Below are positions 17,481 through 27,742 of a DNA stretch of 29,566 nt, in pieces. This DNA comes from Linderina pennispora (lineage: Eukaryota; Kickxellomycota; Kickxellomycetes; Kickxellales; Kickxellaceae). Numbering within the stretch: the stretch's first letter is position 1; every line of letters starts with the position of its first letter. The position numbers were made by a program, and so were the translations under genes. Under the pieces are notes generated by a model. It saw only the letters and a program-made list of their open reading frames with translations, made no database searches and was not told the DNA's origin. The stretch covers positions 1-29,566 of the forward strand of contig NW_024468371.1 in assembly GCF_002104995.1 (NCBI RefSeq), given 5' to 3'.

Positions 17481-17911
17481 CTACTTTTAGGCATGAATCC
17501 TGCTGAAAGCTAGAAATGCTGTTCTGGCTATTGTGAGGCTGAAGCAGCCAATAACTGTGAATGAACATCTGTATATTTGCATTTCTCTTAATCAGCACTG
17601 GTAAATGGGAAACAGCATTGGCGTTCAGTATCCGAGGTGAGGAGATGTCAAGTGCACTTGCCGTAGAACCGTGATTGCTGAATACACAAGAAATCTGAAT
17701 ACACTCGAAGGCTTTCTATGGCTGATTTGTATATTGAGAGGAAAATATATTGCCAAAAGGATAGATAGCTGTTGAATAGAGGTATAGGTAGTGCTGGGTG
17801 AGAGCAGAATAGTGCTGATACGCAGCCTGGTCGGCAAAGTTGCAGAAATCCAAGGTGAAAACCAATCTAGCACCAAATGCGGTTGCCAGGTCGCCAAATG
17901 AGGCTGGAGAA
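17481..17911. other. intergenic between the two CAP genes
   Basis: This is the upstream region of CAP copy 1 and the 3' region of CAP copy 2. A minus-strand ORF (17625-17942) overlaps the CAP copy 2 end in another frame and has no support. Confidence 0.4.
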
Positions 17912-18427
17912 CTAGGAAATCAGCGCAAACATCTGCGTCCAATACAGCCCCTGCTCTCCAAACCCTGCAATATTAAAGTTGCCGAGGATATTTGCCAGAT
18001 GATGCGGACTGTTAACCCACGAGTCCATTGCCTCCGCAGGGGTTTTTCTGGTTCCAGGCAACATTCTCTCCGGCATTAGTCCACGTGAGACCCGTTGCGG
18101 TGATTCTGTCGCCAAGAGATCCGGCCGGGTCTTGGTGCGTCATGGTCTGTACCGAGTACTGGTAGTTTGAGTGATTCTGTGCAGCGGCGTTGAGCAGATC
18201 GTTGGCGATCAGAGCTGGCAGACTGTACATTGCACGCTGGCTATTCACCATACGCAGCATATCGCTACGCCAGTCTCCAGCAAAGAACATGTCTCTGGAC
18301 GAACCAACATGCTTGATAGAATGTGGCTTCACATCCCTGGAGCCACGATCCTCTGGGAGTCCAGCGTAGAGCCAGTAATGGAAGGGGCAAATGAAGCAAG
18401 AAGAAGTTGGTTGATTAAACGGACCAT
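17912..18427 (-). pseudogene. secreted CAP/SCP domain protein, copy 2, frameshifted
   Basis: The CAP domain is split. One frame gives WRSDMLRMVNSQRAMYSLPA, LLNAAAQNHSNYQYSVQTMT, HQDPAG and AGENVAWNQK; the next frame continues TPAEAMDSWVNSPHHLANIL and FGEQGLYWTQMFALIS, ending with TAG at 17912. The break falls in a five-T run at about 18045 (AAAAA on the coding strand), where one base fewer restores the family sequence. A signal-peptide-like start, MVRLINQLLLASFAPSITGS, begins at 18427 but is also out of frame with the CAP domain, so a second shift lies at about 18335-18370. All CAP landmarks are otherwise preserved. One shift in a homopolymer suggests sequencing error; two shifts make true decay possible. 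A GT-AG intron (18428-18570) seems to sit in the leader, right before the ATG. Confidence 0.68.
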
Positions 18428-18570
18428 CTGTATGTAGTGGCGATTATGTCAGCTAAGAGTGCAGCAGCGATTCCTACATGTTACAAAATGAATTCGTTGG
18501 GAGGTCTAGTGCATAGGTTGGGATGAGAGGAGCTGGGGTATCCCGGACTATTGATAGGCATACGCCTTAC
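18428..18570 (-). other. probable leader intron of CAP copy 2
   Basis: On the minus strand, AAG|GTAAGG at 18570 and ACATACAG|ATGG at 18428 form a good GT-AG pair 143 bases apart, with CTGAC-like branch sequence near the acceptor. A TATATATA run at about 18656-18666 lies upstream. The reading frame also stays open across the join from an ATG inside that TATA run, so a longer N-terminus cannot be excluded. Confidence 0.45.
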
Positions 18571-19031
18571 CTTGATGGGGGTATGGGTGAAATTGATTCC
18601 TTGTCTTTCTCGGTATATCTCGCTCAGTTCCACGGCTCCTGGGCTGTTGGCGCCCATATATATACCACCTGGTCATGATTAGACACCTGAATATGCAGAG
18701 CCGTTGCGATCTATAGTAGGGGCCAAATCACAGTTCATGTGGGGCAGTCTCGACCACGACCAATATATTTAGATCCCACTTCCCACCGCATTACTGCTGT
18801 GTTCACATTACGCAGTCTGGCCAAGCTGTGTGATCGCTGCGACCCCTTGGTTAATGCACTACACGGGGTGTCTGGAATTACATCTGGCTCTGCCGTGCTT
18901 TGGACAGGCGGGACATTCCAACCACATATAACTTTATGCAGTTGGCTCCCTCCTCCACCCTGTGTTTCGCATGGCTCCAACGACTCTCTTTGTCAAATAG
19001 CTACGCAATCTTACTCTTCCAGTAAAAAAGA
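18571..19031. other. intergenic between CAP copy 2 and ceramidase
   Basis: These genes are divergent, so both promoters lie here: a TATATATA run (about 18656-18666) for the minus-strand CAP gene, and no clear TATA box for ceramidase. ORFs such as 18739-19188 plus and 18735-18980 minus are mutually antisense and not supported. Confidence 0.4.
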
Positions 19032-19829
19032 ATGGCACCGGTTGTTCGCGGCGGGTACTGGGGCGACATTACATCGTCGGTTGATTGGTGCGAGGAGAAC
19101 TACGAGTGGACACCATACATTGCCGAGTTCTTCAATGCATGGTCGTCGCTGGCCATGGTGTTTCTGGGCGAATCCTGTGCACACATGAACCCCACTGGGC
19201 ACAAAGGGTTTACAGTTCTGTCCCGCACAATAACTGTGGTGGGCATCGGCAGCTGGCTGTTTCATGCGACGCTGAAATACCAGATGCAGATGCTGGACGA
19301 GCTGCCGATGCTGTGGTCGGTGGCCACCGCGCTATACATGACACTGGTGACGCAGACAAATATCAGCACACAGCGGCTGCAGCAGGTGCTCGGGCTGTGG
19401 ACACTTGTGGTCACAGCGGTGACTGCCGGGTGCAGCGGGCGAGTGCAGTTTCTGCTGTTCCAGTTCAGCTTCAACATCTGCACTGTGGTGGTGGGATACA
19501 TGCTTTGGCAGGCAAAGTGCGGGCTGGATGCGGCGCGAATGGGGCACATTGGGCGGCTATTCGTGGATGGCAGCAAGGTGTATCTGTGCGCCGCCGCTGT
19601 ATGGCTTATTGACACGAACCTTTGCCCGTATATAAACGGGCACGATTTGCGCTCGGTCCTGCCCGTCAATCTGCAGCTGCACGCCTGGTGGCACGTCCTT
19701 GTGTCGTTTGGCCTGACATACCTCGTGGTGCTGATGATGGCACACCACTGCGTGGTCAACAGCATTCCGTTCAAGTTCAAGCGCGTGCTCTATATCTTTC
19801 CCTACATTTGCGCAGCACAGGAAAAGTAG
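19032..19829 (+). CDS. alkaline ceramidase (YPC1/ACER family)
   Basis: This 265-residue multi-pass membrane enzyme hydrolyses ceramides to sphingoid base and fatty acid in the ER or Golgi. Family signatures are in order: GGYWGDITSSVDWCEENYEW (residues 7-26), IAEFFNAWSSLAMVFLG, GIGSWLFHATLKYQMQMLDE with the catalytic-site His and Asp (about 72-91), WLIDTNLCPYINGHDL (about 190-205) and the C-terminal LQLHAWWHVLVSFG (about 214-227) with the zinc-binding His pair. Seven hydrophobic segments fit the family topology. The length matches yeast Ypc1/Ydc1 and human ACER3 (about 265-315). The ATG at 19032 lies in an A-rich context (aaaaaagaATGg). A single exon with no defects was seen. Confidence 0.93.
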   Translation: MAPVVRGGYWGDITSSVDWCEENYEWTPYIAEFFNAWSSLAMVFLGESCAHMNPTGHKGFTVLSRTITVVGIGSWLFHATLKYQMQMLDELPMLWSVATALYMTLVTQTNISTQRLQQVLGLWTLVVTAVTAGCSGRVQFLLFQFSFNICTVVVGYMLWQAKCGLDAARMGHIGRLFVDGSKVYLCAAAVWLIDTNLCPYINGHDLRSVLPVNLQLHAWWHVLVSFGLTYLVVLMMAHHCVVNSIPFKFKRVLYIFPYICAAQEK

Positions 19830-20257
19830 AGCCTGCAGGAGCGCCCGCAGCTCGGGCAAGAGTTGTGGCAAGATTGCCGCTGGCTTCTAGAAGGGCGTTC
19901 GGCCCAGTTTCGTGCGCCTGTCAGCCGCTATTGCATGCTATCTTTTTTGTTGTTGTTCCTGCACCAATCAAGGGGGATAGCCGCCCCCTGACTTGAGCGG
20001 GCAAGAAAAATAATCAATTTCTCTAATCGCGCCTGTCTTTCAGGGAGAAATGAGTGGGGGCGTGGCAACGCTGGGTGGAAGGGAAATTTTGCAGAGATAC
20101 GATCGTATCGGGGCTGTATAAAGGCCGGTGGAGGGAGCGGGCTGTCGGCGACGGTATCTGCAGAGATAACACCAGCCGCTTTGAGCACCATCGGCCTTCA
20201 GCTTTCCTACCTGTACACCAGCCTTTTTTACAACCACTACCCGCTTGCTATTCCACA
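19830..20257. promoter_or_regulatory. promoter region of the FAD oxidoreductase
   Basis: The upstream gap contains TATAAAG at 20117-20123, 141 bases before the ATG, and a pyrimidine-rich stretch before the start codon. No gene was seen. Confidence 0.5.
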
Positions 20258-21759
20258 ATGCTTACCGAGACCGAGGCTCACCGTAATCCCCTCAGCGAGC
20301 TCCAGGTGATGCAGCTTCTGCATCCAGATGCCAAGGAGTCGCTGCAGGAGGCGGCACAGAAGGACCCCGGATTGCCACGCACCAGCCCGACGTGGTCGAC
20401 GTGGCTGCGCAGCCTGCCCGAGCACTTTTCAACGAAGCACGGCCCACGGCCGCTGCCCGACGCAGCCGACATTGTCATCGTCGGGTCGGGATTCTCGGGC
20501 GCGTCAACCGCGTACCATCTGCTGTGCGAGCTCCAGTACCCAGGCAAGGTGGTGATGATCGAGGCCCGCGATGCCTGCTCTGGAGCCACTGGTCGCAACG
20601 GCGGCCACATGACGGCTCCCAACTACCGCGACTTTCTGATGGACGTCGAGCGCTATGCGCACCGCATGGCAGCCGAGGACGGGCGTGTGGAACCGACAGA
20701 GGCAGACCGCGAGATTGCCGTGCGCATGACGGTCGAGACGCGGCGCTTCGACGATGAGGGCGTCAAGGCCAATATTGCCTTTGCCAAGGAGCACAATATC
20801 GACTGCGGCTACAGACAGGGCGAGAATGTGCAGGTCTACGATACACCCGAGGTATATGCGATTGGACAGAGGCACTTCCAGGCTGCACAGAAGGCCGGCC
20901 TGACTGGCGCCCGCTGGCTGAGCAAGGAGGAAATGAAGAGGGTTCTTGGAACCACCGAGTATGCGGCTGCCGATGCTGTGCCGGGAGCGCACATGTTCCC
21001 AGCCAAATTTGTGTGGTACCTGCTCGATCAGGCCATTGCGAGCGGGCTCGAGCTGCACACGCACACGCCGGTCATCGACGTCAACAACGGCGTTGTCACT
21101 ACCAAGGACGGCAGCGTGGTCACAGCAAAGCACGTTGTGTTTGCAACCAACGCGTGGACATCGCATCTGGTGCCAGAGCTGCGCGGCCACATCATCCCGC
21201 TCCGCGACCAGGTCATCACTGTCCCACGCACCGACTCGGTCACCGAGCCGGTTCTGCCCTCCGGCGGCCTGTGGATGAGCAATGGGTCCGAGTACGCCAT
21301 CGAGCTCTCGAACGGCGGCCGGCTGATCATGGGCGGATTCTACGAGGAGAGCGGTCGCCACCAGGCCGGCAATGCCAACGACGCCGAGCTCATTCCTGGA
21401 GTCAGCACCGATCTGCGCGAGGCGCTGGTTTCCGTCCCTCCGCTGCAAAAGTTCCCGTATGACAAGCCAGCCAGCCCGAGATCCACGAGTGGACCGGCAT
21501 CATCGCGGTGTCTAATGACAGCGCCCCGTATGTGGGCAAGCTAGAGCGGCTGAGCTCTGACAAGTACTCCGCATGGATTGTGGCCGGCCACAACGGCGAG
21601 GGCATGCCGCGCTGCTTCCTGTTCGGCAAGTACATTGCGCAGAAGCTTGCCCAGTCGTTTGGCATGCATGTGGCCGACCCAATCGCTATCCCGCGTGCCA
21701 TGAAGCCGAATCCGCACCGCGTCAGTAATCTAGATTACTTTGCCTGGAATCTCGAGTAA
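20258..21759 (+). CDS. DAO-family FAD-dependent oxidoreductase, one frameshift
   Basis: This is about 500 residues across two frames. The dinucleotide-binding site IVIVGSGFSGASTAYHLL (about residues 73-90) and the FAD-family motif ACSGATGRNGGHMTAPNYRD (about 104-123) mark a DAO (glycine/amino-acid oxidase-like) flavoprotein. RLIMGGFYEESGRHQ, then the C-terminal EIHEWTGIIAVSNDSAPYVG and WIVAGHNGEGMPRCFLFGKY complete the fold. The frame breaks at about 21465-21480, where one base is missing or extra; the second frame resumes exactly at SQPEIHEWTG and stops at 21757-21759. Sequence either side is well conserved, so a base-calling error is as likely as real loss. A short intron cannot explain it, since donor- and acceptor-like bases are only about 15-20 apart. 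The substrate is unknown. There is no targeting sequence. Confidence 0.82.
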
Positions 21760-22172
21760 GCACCGAGGGCATCTAGCGAGAGTGTCAGCTTACTTTATTC
21801 CAGGCGAAGTTCCATCTCGTCTTTTCTGTGTTTCCTCCCAGAATACTCCCTGTATGGTCCTGTTCTTTTAGTTGCAACAAGAGCTTGTTTTAAGGGTATC
21901 CCCCTTGCTGCGGAGATGTGTGATCTGTGGTCTGGGTGGCGCGAGCGGCTGAGAGTCTGGACCAGCAAGCGAGCTTTTTCCGATGATGTCATGGCACGCC
22001 GCTCCTCACTGGCTCTTTCTATTTTCAGACTTGGCCTCACAGGATGAGCAAGGGCTTTTGGTGCTGGCAGCCGCTGTTGTGCTTATGCAGCCTCGCTCTT
22101 TTCCCACTCCCCCTTTCTTAGAACACGCCTATTTTTAATACCTCCTCCCCCTTCCGCAATTCAAAACAAGAA
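21760..22172. other. intergenic, upstream of the amino acid transporter
   Basis: No gene was seen. A pyrimidine-rich stretch (about 22090-22160) with TTTTTAATA precedes the next start codon. Confidence 0.4.
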
Positions 22173-23711
22173 ATGTTCAAGCCGTCAAATGGCAGCCACC
22201 AGCCGGTGCCCACGACAGAAGAGGAGGCCGACCGGATACAGCCAGACATCCACCAGGACTCGTACGAGTACCACGGACGGCTAAGCTCCAACAGCGACAC
22301 CGTGTTTGGCGGCGAGCACCACGACCGACACACACACGAGTACAGGCGCGGCCGGACCTCAGCGCTCTCGTCATTTGACAACCCGCGGCACTCGATGACG
22401 GAACTCAGCGAGATTGGCGGGGAAGCACGTGGGCGGCCAGCAATGGCGGCAGAAGAAGCGGGTGCTGATTTCGGCTATGAGGGCGGGGCATCGATGGTGT
22501 CCAGTTTCTTCAATCTGACAAACGCCATTGTCGGCGCCGGAGTCATCGGGCTGCCGTACGCCATGCGGCAGGCCGGGCTGCTGGTCGGCGTACTGCTGGT
22601 CGTCGCATTGGCAGGCATCGTGGACTGGACGCTGCGGGTGCTGGCGTACTGCGCGAAGCTGTCGGGCCGCAACTCGTACCAGGGGATGGTCGAGTACTGC
22701 TTTGGCAAGCCCGGGCTGGTCGCCAACTCGTTCTTCCAGGGCGCCATGGCGGGCGGGGGCATGGCATCGTTTATTGTTATTGTCGGCGACACATTGCCGC
22801 ATGTGCTCTCGGCGCTGATGCCCTCGGTTAGCAAAACCGGGTTCGGCGCTGTGGTGTTTTCACGCCGGTTCGTGATCGCCTTCTTTGTCATCTGCATGGC
22901 CTACCCGCTGTCGCTGTACCGGGACATTGGCAAGCTGGGCAAGACCAGTGCCTTCGCCGTCGTCGCCATGTGCACCATCATCGTGTCGGTGATCATCGAG
23001 GGCCCGCAGATCGACCCGGATCTCCGGGCATCGCCTGGGACGCCGATCGCGCTGGCCAACCCTGGGTTCTTCCAGGCCGTGGGCGTAATCACCTTTGCAT
23101 TTGTGTGCCACCACAACAGCTTCATGATCTACGGGTCGCTGAAGAAGCCGACGCTGAACCGGTACTTTGATGTCATCCACATGTCGACGGTAATTGCAGG
23201 CATCGCGAGCCTGGTGATGGCTGTTTCCGGGTATATGTTCTTCAAGGACAAGACCCACGGCAACATCCTCAACAACTTCCCGCAGGACAACTTTCTGATC
23301 AGCATTGCGCGCTTCCTCTTTGCGCTAAACATGATCACGACGTTTCCGATGGAGACGCTGGTGGCGCGCGAGGTCATCGACTCGCTGTTCTTCCGCGACC
23401 GCGAGTTCTCGATGCGCCGGCATGTTGTTATCACCACGGCGCTGTGTTTGGCTGGCCTGATTATCGGCGAAACAGTGTGCAATCTGGGGGTGCTGCTGGA
23501 GCTCACTGGCGGCATGTCGGCGTCGTTCCTGGCTTTCATCCTGCCCTCTGGCTGCTACCTGCGCCTGTCCTCGGCGCCCAAGCTCTCGCTCAAGATGATC
23601 CCCCACTGGCTGTGCGTTGCGTTCGGCTTCACAGTCATGATCCTGAGCACCGTGCTCAGCATCAAAAACGCCGCGTCAAACAGAAATCCGGTGGCCAGCT
23701 GCTGGCTGTGA
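22173..23711 (+). CDS. amino acid transporter, AVT/SLC38-like
   Basis: This 512-residue protein has a hydrophilic N-terminus of about 105 residues rich in His, Asp, Glu and Ser, then the Aa_trans domain with about eleven membrane segments. The first carries the family hallmark SSFFNLTNAIVGAGVIGLPY (about 110-129). Later landmarks are FVICMAYPLSLYRDIGKLGK, VGVITFAFVCHHNSFMIYGS (about 306-325) and FPMETLVAREVIDSLFF (about 391-407). The pattern is closest to the AVT2/SLC38A11-type branch. The family moves neutral amino acids across vacuolar or plasma membranes by proton or sodium coupling; direction and substrate cannot be read here. The start at 22173 has context acaagaaATGt. A single exon with no defects was seen. 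Confidence 0.9.
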   Translation: MFKPSNGSHQPVPTTEEEADRIQPDIHQDSYEYHGRLSSNSDTVFGGEHHDRHTHEYRRGRTSALSSFDNPRHSMTELSEIGGEARGRPAMAAEEAGADFGYEGGASMVSSFFNLTNAIVGAGVIGLPYAMRQAGLLVGVLLVVALAGIVDWTLRVLAYCAKLSGRNSYQGMVEYCFGKPGLVANSFFQGAMAGGGMASFIVIVGDTLPHVLSALMPSVSKTGFGAVVFSRRFVIAFFVICMAYPLSLYRDIGKLGKTSAFAVVAMCTIIVSVIIEGPQIDPDLRASPGTPIALANPGFFQAVGVITFAFVCHHNSFMIYGSLKKPTLNRYFDVIHMSTVIAGIASLVMAVSGYMFFKDKTHGNILNNFPQDNFLISIARFLFALNMITTFPMETLVAREVIDSLFFRDREFSMRRHVVITTALCLAGLIIGETVCNLGVLLELTGGMSASFLAFILPSGCYLRLSSAPKLSLKMIPHWLCVAFGFTVMILSTVLSIKNAASNRNPVASCWL

Positions 23712-23933
23712 TCTGTTAATTCAATCTGTAGTTTGATCAAATGGCATCTGTGATTGGCCTGCTCGCCGTTTCAGCAACAAACGAAATCTGTGGGGTAAAA
23801 GTGGAAAGAAAAAATTGGCGCAAGAAAAGGTTGTTTGACAGTTTCCCATTCGGTTTTTCCTCTTTCCTCGATACTCTATTTTACCTCACAGCTATATACA
23901 TATTTTGTCGATACCCCCTCACACTCCCTCGCC
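23712..23933. promoter_or_regulatory. promoter region of the kinesin-5 gene
   Basis: A CTATATACATA element at about 23891-23902 lies roughly 40 bases before the candidate ATG at 23934. Pyrimidine-rich flanks were seen and no gene. Confidence 0.4.
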
Positions 23934-26900
23934 ATGACTTGTCACGAAGCCAAACCAAGCAGGAGAAGGAAATTAATATCCAGGTCGTTGTCCGCTGCAG
24001 GTAAGCACATTCAAATAATGCCACCATGCTGCGCCAGTCAGACAAGCAGAGCACATGGAAGCTAATCGTGTTGGTTAATGCTGTAGGGGGCGCAATGACC
24101 GGGAACGCAGAGAGAGGCAGCGTGCCTGCCATGGATATAGCACCGCTGAGCGGCAAGGAAATCACAACTGCGCAATGGGGTAAACGTCCGGAATTACATG
24201 TTTGACAGGGTGTTTGGCCGCAGGCCGACCAGAAAGAGATATATGATAATGTCGTACAGCCCATTCTGGATGAGGTCTTCAGGGCTACAACTGCACAATC
24301 TTCGCCTACGGACAGACTGGGAAGGAAAGACCTACACAATGGAAGGCGATTTGGACATGCAGATGCCATCATTTGCAGACAGCAACCAGAGGCTGATAAC
24401 TAGCGGCCTGGGCAGCATCAGGATTCCCACCAATGCCGGCATTATCCCCCGCACGCTGTACAGCTGTTCAAGGCCATCGGCAATGATCCCGCCAGCATGG
24501 TGACAGTATCGTATATGGAGCTGTACAACGAGGAGTTCCGTGATCTGTTTGTGGACACGAACGCCAAAGGCGAGCCGAACGGGCCGCACATCCAGGTCTT
24601 CGACACTGGAACCAAGGGCAACATTCAGTTCCAGGGCCTCGAGGAGAAGCGGGTGCAGACGGCCGCAGGCGATTGCACTAATGCGCGATGGCTCGCTGCG
24701 ACGCCGAGTGGCAGCAACCAGGTGCAATGACACCAGCTCGCGCTCACACGCAATCTTCACAATCAACGTGCTTGTTCGCGAATCGGCACTGGGCTCTGAC
24801 GGCGACTACGTGCTCAAGCGCGGCTCAATCTGGTTGATCTTGCAGGCAGCGAGAATATTGGACGCAGCGGAGCCGAGAACATGCGCGCACGCGAGGCCGG
24901 CCAGATCAACCAGTCGCTGCTGACCCTGGGGCGGGTTATCACTTGCCTGGTCGAGAAGCACCAGCACATTCCATACCGCGACAGCAAGCTGACACGCGTT
25001 CTCAAGGACTCGCTGGGCGGAAAGACGCGCACGTGCCTGATTGCCACAGTGAGTCCATCCAAGGCGAGCATCGAGGAGACGATCAAGACACTGGACTATG
25101 CGGGCAAGGCGAAGAGCATCAAGAATAAGCCGGCAGCCAACCGCACAGTGTCCAAGGCCGACATTATCATCGAGCTGACAGGGAAGATTAACCGTCTGGA
25201 AGATGACCTCAACGCGGCGCGCGACAAAATGGGCTTCTATGTGTCGAAGGAAACGTACGATCAGCTGGTAGAGGATTCAAAGTCGGCAAAGATGCGGGGC
25301 GAGTCTTGGCAGAACGAGAGGGTGCTCATGGAGGACAACCTGAATCAGCTGAATGATGAGAACCGCAAGCTCAAGGAAAAATACGAGGAAATGGAGGACA
25401 AGCTGAGCGAGGCCAGGAACCAGCTGGTGCAGACGCAGCAGGATCTGGAGAATGCCCGTCAGGACTACAAAAACCAGATTGTTGTGTCCAAGGCCCATGC
25501 TATGCACGAAGAGGAGCTGGATGAAGCCGCGCGTACACTGCACAGCTCGCTCAGCGCTGCGACCAGGGACTCGGCGAAGCTCCATGCAAAGATCTCGCGC
25601 ATGCAGGAACGCGAGCAGCTGAATCTCAACGCGGTAGCCAGGATTGGCAGTCTGGTAGGTGAGGAGACATCGCGGGCGCTGTCGTCAGTCGCCGAATACA
25701 GCAAGCAGGCTGGAGCGCAAACCCAGCAGCTGCTGGCTACGCTGCATGACCGTGTCGGCGAGCAGTTTGAGACTGAAATCAGGACGAAGCTGAGCGAAGC
25801 AGAGTCGCGACTTGCAGCCCATCTGGCTGAGCTGGCTGAGAAGGCTGAGGAATCTGGCGTGGAGCAGCGTGATACATGCGTAGCGTCAATCGAGTCGGTC
25901 TCGGAGCTTGTCGCGCAGCTCAAGGTTACGATGGGCAATCTGGTCAAAAAGTGTGTTGGGGCTTGCGAACAAAGCACCTTGCGCATGGAGCAGTCCTCTC
26001 AGTGCCAGCTGGACGGCATCAATAGCGCAGCAGTCGGCGTCCGGTCGCTGCTCGACAAGTGCGTAGCGGACTCAGCTGCGGTTATGAAGGAGGCTCAGCT
26101 GAGCACCGAGAAGGACATTGCTGCAATGCACCGAGAGATCGAGGAGCTGCGGGTGCAGAACGCAGAGTATGTGCGCAGCTTTACCCAGAAAATCGAGTCG
26201 CTGCGCAGCGACTCGGAGTCATCTGACGCCAAGCTACTGGAGACCATCACCACGATGATTTCCGAGCGCCGCAGCCTCCAGGATGGCGTCCTGGCCGAGT
26301 CAATTGAATCTGCACAAAAACAGGAGACCGACACTAGTACGCGCACTGAAAACTTACTCAAGCGCACCCGCAGCATTGGGTCGGAGATTGATTTGCTGGC
26401 GCAGGGCGTGCTGGCCAAGGTTTCGCGCACACAGGCTGATGTCGACGAGCGGGTGGCCGCCGATGTTAAGGCAGCTAGTGACCTGGTGTCGTCTATGCAG
26501 GCGGAGGTGAAGTCTCATAGCCAGAACATTACAGTGCTGTTTGCAGAAGCCCCTGCTGCCACCTCGACTACACATGGCCGGGTTGTGCAGGCCGAAGGTC
26601 GTTTGAAGCAGTCGGTAGAGCAGATGCACGCCGCACTGATTGCTGCTGTTGCAGAGAGCCGTCAGCTGGCCGTTGCCTCCCATGGCCGCACTACCCAGAC
26701 AGTCGGCCAGGCGATTGGAACTTGGCACAATGCGCGTGAGGAGCTGGGTGAGCTAGCTGGCACACAGGCCAAGAGCGCGACCACTTCGGCAGTGCACTCA
26801 GCAATGGCATCACTGCTATTGCCGGTGTCGTAGAGCGTGAGACCAAGTCAGGCATCCTGCCTACCCCAGCCACTGCGGGAACGCCACGGGCTACTCGGTA

Positions 26901-27444
26901 TCAGTCAGTGTCGAGCTGGAACCGCACCATTCCTGACCTGGATATCATCCGCAAACTCGATGACCCGAATGTGCCAGCCAACCGGGAGATGCTGGTGTGG
27001 ACGAGTATCCCGGTATACCCCAGCTCTTCGACTGGTGAAAACAGCACCAGTGGCAGCACTCCATTCGGTACCAATGGATACAAGAGTCCCTCGTCGCGGT
27101 ACAGCAAGTCGCCTGTCAGAGACAGATCGCCCTTGAGGGCAGTGTCGCCTGCAAGGTCCAACTCGCCAGCAAGGACGAAGACTGAGACGAAAGTTGTGCT
27201 GAAGCGCGCATCCGACAAGACATCGTCGCCGACGCCAGATACTGTGCCCCAGCGGCCAGCTCAGCGTCCCAAGACCCAGGGCCCCCTCGACGGAGACGAG
27301 AAGGGTGTAGCGAAAGTGGTCTCTAAATCGGCCGCAATAGAAGCACCGACTGCGGTGGAGACACAGCAGACGGGGATCCCGGTTCCAGGGACAATACCCT
27401 CGCGCCTGCCTATGCCGCGGAGATCCCGCTATACTCGTGGATAG
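23934..27444 (+). CDS. kinesin-5 (BimC/Cut7/Eg5) with frameshifted motor half
   Basis: This is a plus-end mitotic kinesin that slides antiparallel spindle microtubules. The first exon ends with [10 protein letters not shown] at 24000 and a GT-AG intron (24001-24086) leads to GRNDRE, a kinesin-5 signature. Motor landmarks appear in shifting frames: [27 protein letters not shown] (P-loop, 24310-24332), NDTSSRSH (switch I, 24726-24749), [20 protein letters not shown] (switch II region), then [16 protein letters not shown]. About nine single-base indels separate these between 23,937 and 24,825. From about 24830 to 26800 one frame gives the motor end, neck and long coiled-coil stalk. A further shift at about 26800 leads to a BimC-box-like [16 protein letters not shown] and a Ser/Pro-rich tail ending at 27444. 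Total length, about 1,140 residues, suits kinesin-5. Residues are conserved between the shifts, which favours assembly error over decay. Confidence 0.85.
24001..24086 (+). other. spliceosomal intron in the kinesin-5 motor
   Basis: This 86-base intron has donor GTAAGC and acceptor GCTGTAG. Splicing joins VVVRC with RGRNDRE, restoring the canonical kinesin-5 [12 protein letters not shown] stretch in one frame. Confidence 0.8.
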
Positions 27445-27742
27445 CATTGCCTTTTTATAGTTTGTCCACCCAATACCATTGCTTTCTAGTTTGCTACTCT
27501 CTTTGTATATGGTGGTTGGCCGAGACTTTATTATGACACAGGATGTCGCAAAGAGCGTATAGGCTCATCCTTTGTAGAGAAGAATAGAGTTCAAATACCT
27601 GGATAGTCACAGCAGAGTGCCATATGGGGTTCTGGTTTATAAGGATTTGAGGGCACAGCTCTTTTTCGTATGCTGTGCTCACACACAAATAAATACCTGC
27701 TATCCTATATCTCCTATACACAGCGCTGGCAGCTCTACAACC

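Noticed and set aside
17625-17942. 105-residue minus-strand ORF
   Set aside because: Its start is the CAP copy 2 C-terminus read in another frame; the remainder is AT-rich intergenic sequence.
18739-19188. 149-residue ORF upstream of ceramidase
   Set aside because: It overlaps the ceramidase start in another frame and has no recognisable content.
20504-21448. 314-residue antisense ORF
   Set aside because: It lies opposite the FAD oxidoreductase and is a by-product of GC-rich codon use; no motif was seen.
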